Shown here piece by piece: positions 60,001-64,000 of a stretch of DNA of 64,000 nt. The stretch lies in the NCBI GenBank assembly GCA_038373885.1, contig JAWZYV010016607.1:49253-113252 (forward strand), in the 5' to 3' direction. Numbering within the stretch: the first letter of the stretch is position 1; every line of letters starts with the position of its first letter. Both the position numbers and the translations under genes were made by a program. The notes under the pieces are model-generated. The model worked only from the letters and a program-made list of their open reading frames with translations. It was not told where the DNA came from and did no database searches. The stretch comes from Cheiracanthium punctorium (lineage: Eukaryota > Arthropoda > Arachnida > Araneae > Cheiracanthiidae).

Positions 60001-61204
60001 CTTCTTCACCCATCGCCATCTATTACATCTCTTTGGAAAAGGCTGCAAAATTTAAAAAATGCATGGCTTTATTAAGAATATTTCGTAACTTATAAGATTG
60101 TAATTGATAAGAGAGTAACATAGAACTATTAAAAAGGCATTTTGAATGTTTTTGAGCGTTTCATGTGATTTAATTCTTTAATTACAAGTGTTCTAAAATT
60201 ATTTTTTAAAATAAAAGTAATAATAATAACATTTTTGTTAAAATAAAAGTGTAATTTTTTTTTTAGATTTTTAAGGAATGAATACATTTAATTAGTTGTT
60301 TTTGTGAGTTTCTTGTGCTTCACAATAATGCTTTTTGTAAATTTCCAGTACCAAAACAATATAGACTTGCAAGATTGTGGCAATTGCAAGGGTGTCCACA
60401 TTTTTAAAGTGTTGCGCAATATTCAGGAAACAATAGAGATATTTGAAGTGTAAATATAAATTTCAATGTAAATATTATGCATTGGAAAAATATTAGAATG
60501 AAAATATCTGTAATGTCTCCGCAATATCGAGCAAATATTTCAAACATGTAAATAACCCAATATTGGTACAATTGGATAAGCTAAGAATGATTCGGGCATA
60601 ACGTTTTCAGTCCTTGAAAACATATTTTTTATCAAATTTTAGAGTTTTCAGATGACAATACTGATAAAATAATAACGGTATCATTTTTGCAAATGTCTAA
60701 TAATTTTTACTGAGAACTATGTACAAAAAAGTGAAGGATTCTAAAGTAACTTTGTCGCAATTAAGTGTTTTAAGGAAATCAAATTTTTTTTTCGGAATCA
60801 GAAATAGATAAATTGATTAATGATTGTGTTGTATACTTTTGCGACCGACATTTAAAATGTCACAGTTTTGTGTCCTTACAGCAAAGACACCGCAAGTTAA
60901 AGGGTACTAGAATTGTCCTAAATTAACTGCTCTTTCGGTTACTCAAGCTCCACTTTATTATTTTACCTTAATTTTTTCTGTATTCATAAAAAATGTTAAA
61001 TGTTATGCTGAATGTTTCAGCATTAAAATACTGTAGGGACTATAAATTCAACATGCATTATAAACACTTGGTTAGAGTTTCAAATAATAAAATAAAACTC
61101 TTCAAAATTTAATACCTAAATTCATATATTTTTTAAAAAATGCAACCTATTAAAATGTTATCGGAAGGAAATTTGGAAATTTAAATTAATTCGCACTTCC
61201 TTGT
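60001..61204. other. AT-rich non-coding DNA
   Basis: No gene or repeat family is recognised. Confidence 0.4.
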
Positions 61205-61300
61205 TTGTGTTTTGCTTTATGGCACGCCTACACGAGTAGCATCTGCGTACAGGAAGAGGGGGTGTGTGTCTTGGTCAGAGGACTTTTTAAGGGTAACATT
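61205..61300 (-). repeat. SINE fragment (family S, copy 9), diverged
   Basis: TTTATGGCACGCCTACACGAG, ATCTGCGTACAGG and CTTGGTCAGAGGACTTTTTAAG follow the order of the 24.15-24.24 kb body at lower identity. Confidence 0.45.
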
Positions 61301-61859
61301 ACTGATAATCGATATACAAACAAATATTTGTTACTCCTATTATTAGATATATTTATTTGTGATTAATATTTTCAAAATTACTCTAAAAGTTTATCATCCT
61401 GAAGATTTTTTTTTCCTTCAGATACTTATTTACTTTTTTTTTTTTTTTTAACTTTCAAAATTGTTTAAAAGAGGAAGAAAAAAAAAGAAGTGTTAAATAT
61501 ATGTATATATGGTCAAATGTTACTAAGAACAATATTGTGAGCTATTGTAAAATATTGCAAACTAACTGCTTTTATATTGTACAGCATTGATGCATGTTAC
61601 CAATTGTAATCCAAAAATTGTGTTGTAAAAGTGGGAAGCCGCTGCTTGCTGGACCTGAGTCTGCCGCTAGGGTTCAGCAAGACAGTAGGGCACTTCCTGA
61701 AAGTAGTATCCTATAGTATACTATACATGGCAGATAGTCCTCTAGAAACTTTACCTTAAGCAATTCAAACAAACAAATAATTATACATTGTTATTGCTTT
61801 TTACATTAATCATACAGTGAGCAGAAGCCAGCAATAAAATAATCTTACGTATATTAAAG

Positions 61860-62400
61860 TTCTCTTAACGTAGCCTCCTCGAAAATGAAGAATAATCAAA
61901 TTAATGGAAACGGAGCATTCAGCCCTCGTCTCACTTATCCTCTTTCCCGTCCCTCAATTTTTACCCGGCCCCCTTTCGAACGGCGTTCCCAGTTATTGAT
62001 GACCAGCTTGAGGAACGAGGTGTTTTCCATTCCGCATCATCGCTGGACTCAGCCTCGGGACAATTCACTCGCAAGATGCTATTTCATTAAAAGCCTCTCG
62101 CAAGAAAAGGGAAGCAAGCATTCCGGAAAAGAAAATAAAAGAGAGAGAGAGAAAAAATAAAAGCTAAAACTAAAACTAAAGGGATGCGTAAACGGAGGGT
62201 GGGAAAGTGGAGGAGTGGTGGCCAACTCCTAGGAATAATTAAAACCACCAAATTCCTCTTATCGTCACTGGGGCTTTTTCACTCCGGCTCATTATTTATT
62301 TTCCGTTGGTGTAATCACCGCAGGGACAATGAAGACAAAAAATTTATGATGAATGTTAAGCCTTCATTCTCAGTTATGCTATAGTGAATAGCCGTGATAT
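61860..62400. promoter_or_regulatory. GC-richer island upstream of the Scr exon, possible regulatory or exon-bearing
   Basis: This block is clearly richer in GC than its flanks, with open frames of 91 and 66 codons on the plus strand that show no domain. It includes AGGAATAATTAAAACC and CTCATTATTTATTTTCC, AT-rich sites that homeodomain proteins could bind. The plus strand is opposite to Scr. No Scr exon 1 features were found on the minus strand. Confidence 0.25.
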
Positions 62401-62871
62401 TTTCACTTTAAAAAAGCTTTAGTGGGTTTTTTTTTTCTCCTCCCTTTTCTTTTTAGATTTTTAAAAATTACTTATTTATTTCTTCTTCTCTTTTGAAAAA
62501 CATTTATAAAACTGTTATTTTTGCAAAAAGATCTTGTCTCTGTGTTACAGTTTATAGTAGATGCATGATGGAGTGACTATTAGTAATTGAAAAACGGAGA
62601 TTTTTATCATATTTATTTACTTTAAAGAAAAATATGAAGACGGACAACATCGCTTAAATTAAGTAGATTTTGTAGCAGTTCACGCCAAGCAACTTTTTTT
62701 TTAAAGCCTAAGCATTTAAAAATTAATTTGAAGGCGAGTCTGTGAGGCTAATTTTGATCTACAGGGTAAACCAATGTGTACAATTTCATGATATTTGCGT
62801 TGAAAAAAAATTATTGAATTAAAGAAAAAATGTGTACCGATCAAAACAAGGAGAAACATGGTGAAAACGGT

Positions 62872-63131
62872 CAGTAGCGGATCCGGGATAGGGGCTAGGG
62901 GGTTTCAGCCCCCCAAAAGAGATTGCTAAAGGGTAACTTTCTGCTTTATTATACACTTTAAATAGCTAAAATGATCATATTTCATAACTTAACCCCTCCC
63001 AAAAGCATTGATTTAGACTAAAAATTTGATTTATAGTACATTTTAATTGGGCGAAATAAGCCTTTTTTAAAATTTAGTCCCTCCCTCTCCCCCCCGCCTA
63101 AAAAAAAAAAAAAAATCTGGATCTGCCGCTG
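62872..63131. mobile_element. hAT MITE, 260 bp, perfect 8-bp duplication
   Basis: The ends CAGTAGCGGATCCGG and, from the right, CAGCGGCAGATCCAG match at 12 of 15. The duplication AAAACGGT is perfect (62864-62871 and 63132-63139). Near each end are G/C-rich runs (GGGGGTTTCAGCCCCCC; CCCTCCCTCTCCCCCCC). It is non-coding. Confidence 0.93.
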
Positions 63132-63139
63132 AAAACGGT

Positions 63140-64000
63140 GATGCTCTATGCGTTTGAGACATAGGCTTCAAAGTAACCTTAAAAACCATTACAAAAGGTT
63201 TTTTTTTAGGTTATTTAATTTATTTGCTTTGCAGAAAAAAATGAAGAAGAGCAGCAAATGTAAGCATAAATTATAGGTTAGTAGTAGTAGAAACTGTAAT
63301 AGTATTATTAGTTAAGTAGAAATTGGCAATCTATTCTTTATGATGGTAAAAGCGGAAGGGATGGAGAAAAATATAACTTGAGGCTGCATTAGTATAAGGT
63401 TTATCATGCGGTTTGAAGCAAAACGTCTAAATCAAAGTTGACGAAGTCCTTGCTCGTTGGTAGATCTTCACCTCAGCTGGACAATAAATAAATAAAAAGC
63501 AGGTAAACGTTTTGGATTGACACAGTCTTCAGGTTCAGGGTTTTTCACGAAACGAACCTGGATTCACTTCTATTGGATTCTATGCACTGGTGGCTTAAAA
63601 CACTGCAAACTGCGGTAATGACGACAGGAGCATAAACTCTGTTGAAAATTGGTAAAATTCCGCTGAAAATTTCGCTTTCAGCGGAAAAAAACCCAAAAGG
63701 AATCCATCCATACAATCGTAAACTGGTTATTTTGCTTCTAAAATTATAACTTAAGAAACTTCCTTCGCTGCTTTTAAAATTATAGGTTGGGAGTGGGTGG
63801 TTTTTAGTCTATTTTTTTTTTTTAGCTGCGTGTGTGACTTGTCACGTATGCTGAGTGCACTCATCCTCAAAAAGTTTGCATTTACTGAAATCCACCTAAA
63901 GAGTTGCAGTTCTCTTTACATTATTTTTCCTAAAGAAAACAAATAAAGTGATTTTTTTATGACGTCTGATGCCTTATATGAATTAATTTCGAAATGTTGC
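63140..64000. other. Non-coding DNA to the window end
   Basis: No gene or paired element ends are seen. A hairpin-like TTTCGCTTTCAGCGGAAA patch lies near 63670-63690. Confidence 0.4.

Noticed and set aside
61885..62384. Scr exon 1 or another coding exon in the GC-richer island.
   Set aside because: The frames are on the strand opposite to Scr and lack the conserved N-terminus and YPWM motif.
62755..62785. miR-10, expected between Dfd and Scr, because of GATCTACAGGGTA.
   Set aside because: Only the end of the mature sequence matches, the rest differs, and the position is upstream of Scr rather than downstream.

Overview
The window is animal nuclear DNA: AT-rich, with spliced genes, long non-coding stretches, tRNA-derived SINEs, and many decayed DNA transposons. 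The one conserved host gene I can name is the homeobox exon of the Hox gene Sex combs reduced (Scr), on the minus strand at 45.2-45.6 kb. The arthropod-type Scr homeodomain, together with Tc1, hAT, mariner, Merlin (ISXO2-like) and piggyBac remnants of the kind common in spider genomes, suggests an arthropod, most likely a chelicerate such as a spider. The species cannot be read from the sequence.

Layout. From 0 to 7 kb there is no recognised gene; the stretch holds MITEs, SINE pieces, a 35-bp minisatellite and one copy of a repeat with a hammerhead-ribozyme-like core. From 7.2 to 19.3 kb, all on the minus strand, lie an intact multi-exon gene for a DUF4806-domain protein (nine or ten exons, one of them tandemly duplicated in frame), a frameshifted Merlin/ISXO2 transposase, and an intact 631-codon transposase-like ORF. 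The long introns carry a piggyBac remnant, a Tc1 remnant and a hAT MITE. From 19.3 to 25 kb there is a dense nest of hAT-type MITEs and SINEs. From 25 to 39 kb the DNA is very AT-rich and poor in mobile elements, with no gene seen. From 39 to 45 kb there is a TTAA MITE, a Tc1 element interrupted by a GC-rich hAT MITE, a long-inverted-repeat MITE, microsatellites, a 66-bp near-perfect palindrome and a 75-bp minisatellite. Then comes the Scr homeobox exon. From 46 to 64 kb, the region upstream of that exon (probably the large Scr intron or 5' flank), there are SINEs, two satellite-like arrays, a mariner broken by a second ribozyme-bearing repeat, a Mutator-like palindromic MITE, a deleted mariner-like element, another hAT MITE and some GC-richer islands that could be regulatory.

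How the parts relate. Scr encodes a segment-identity transcription factor; its upstream exon, which should encode the YPWM motif, was not found here. The transposase-like ORF and the DUF4806 gene are neighbours on the same strand. They may be a pair carried by one large DNA transposon, but no terminal repeats were found to prove it. The most unusual signals are the three dispersed copies of a repeat whose conserved core folds like a minimal type I hammerhead ribozyme with compensatory stem changes, the in-frame exon duplication in the DUF4806 gene, and two different hAT MITEs inserted at the same position of two separate SINE copies.
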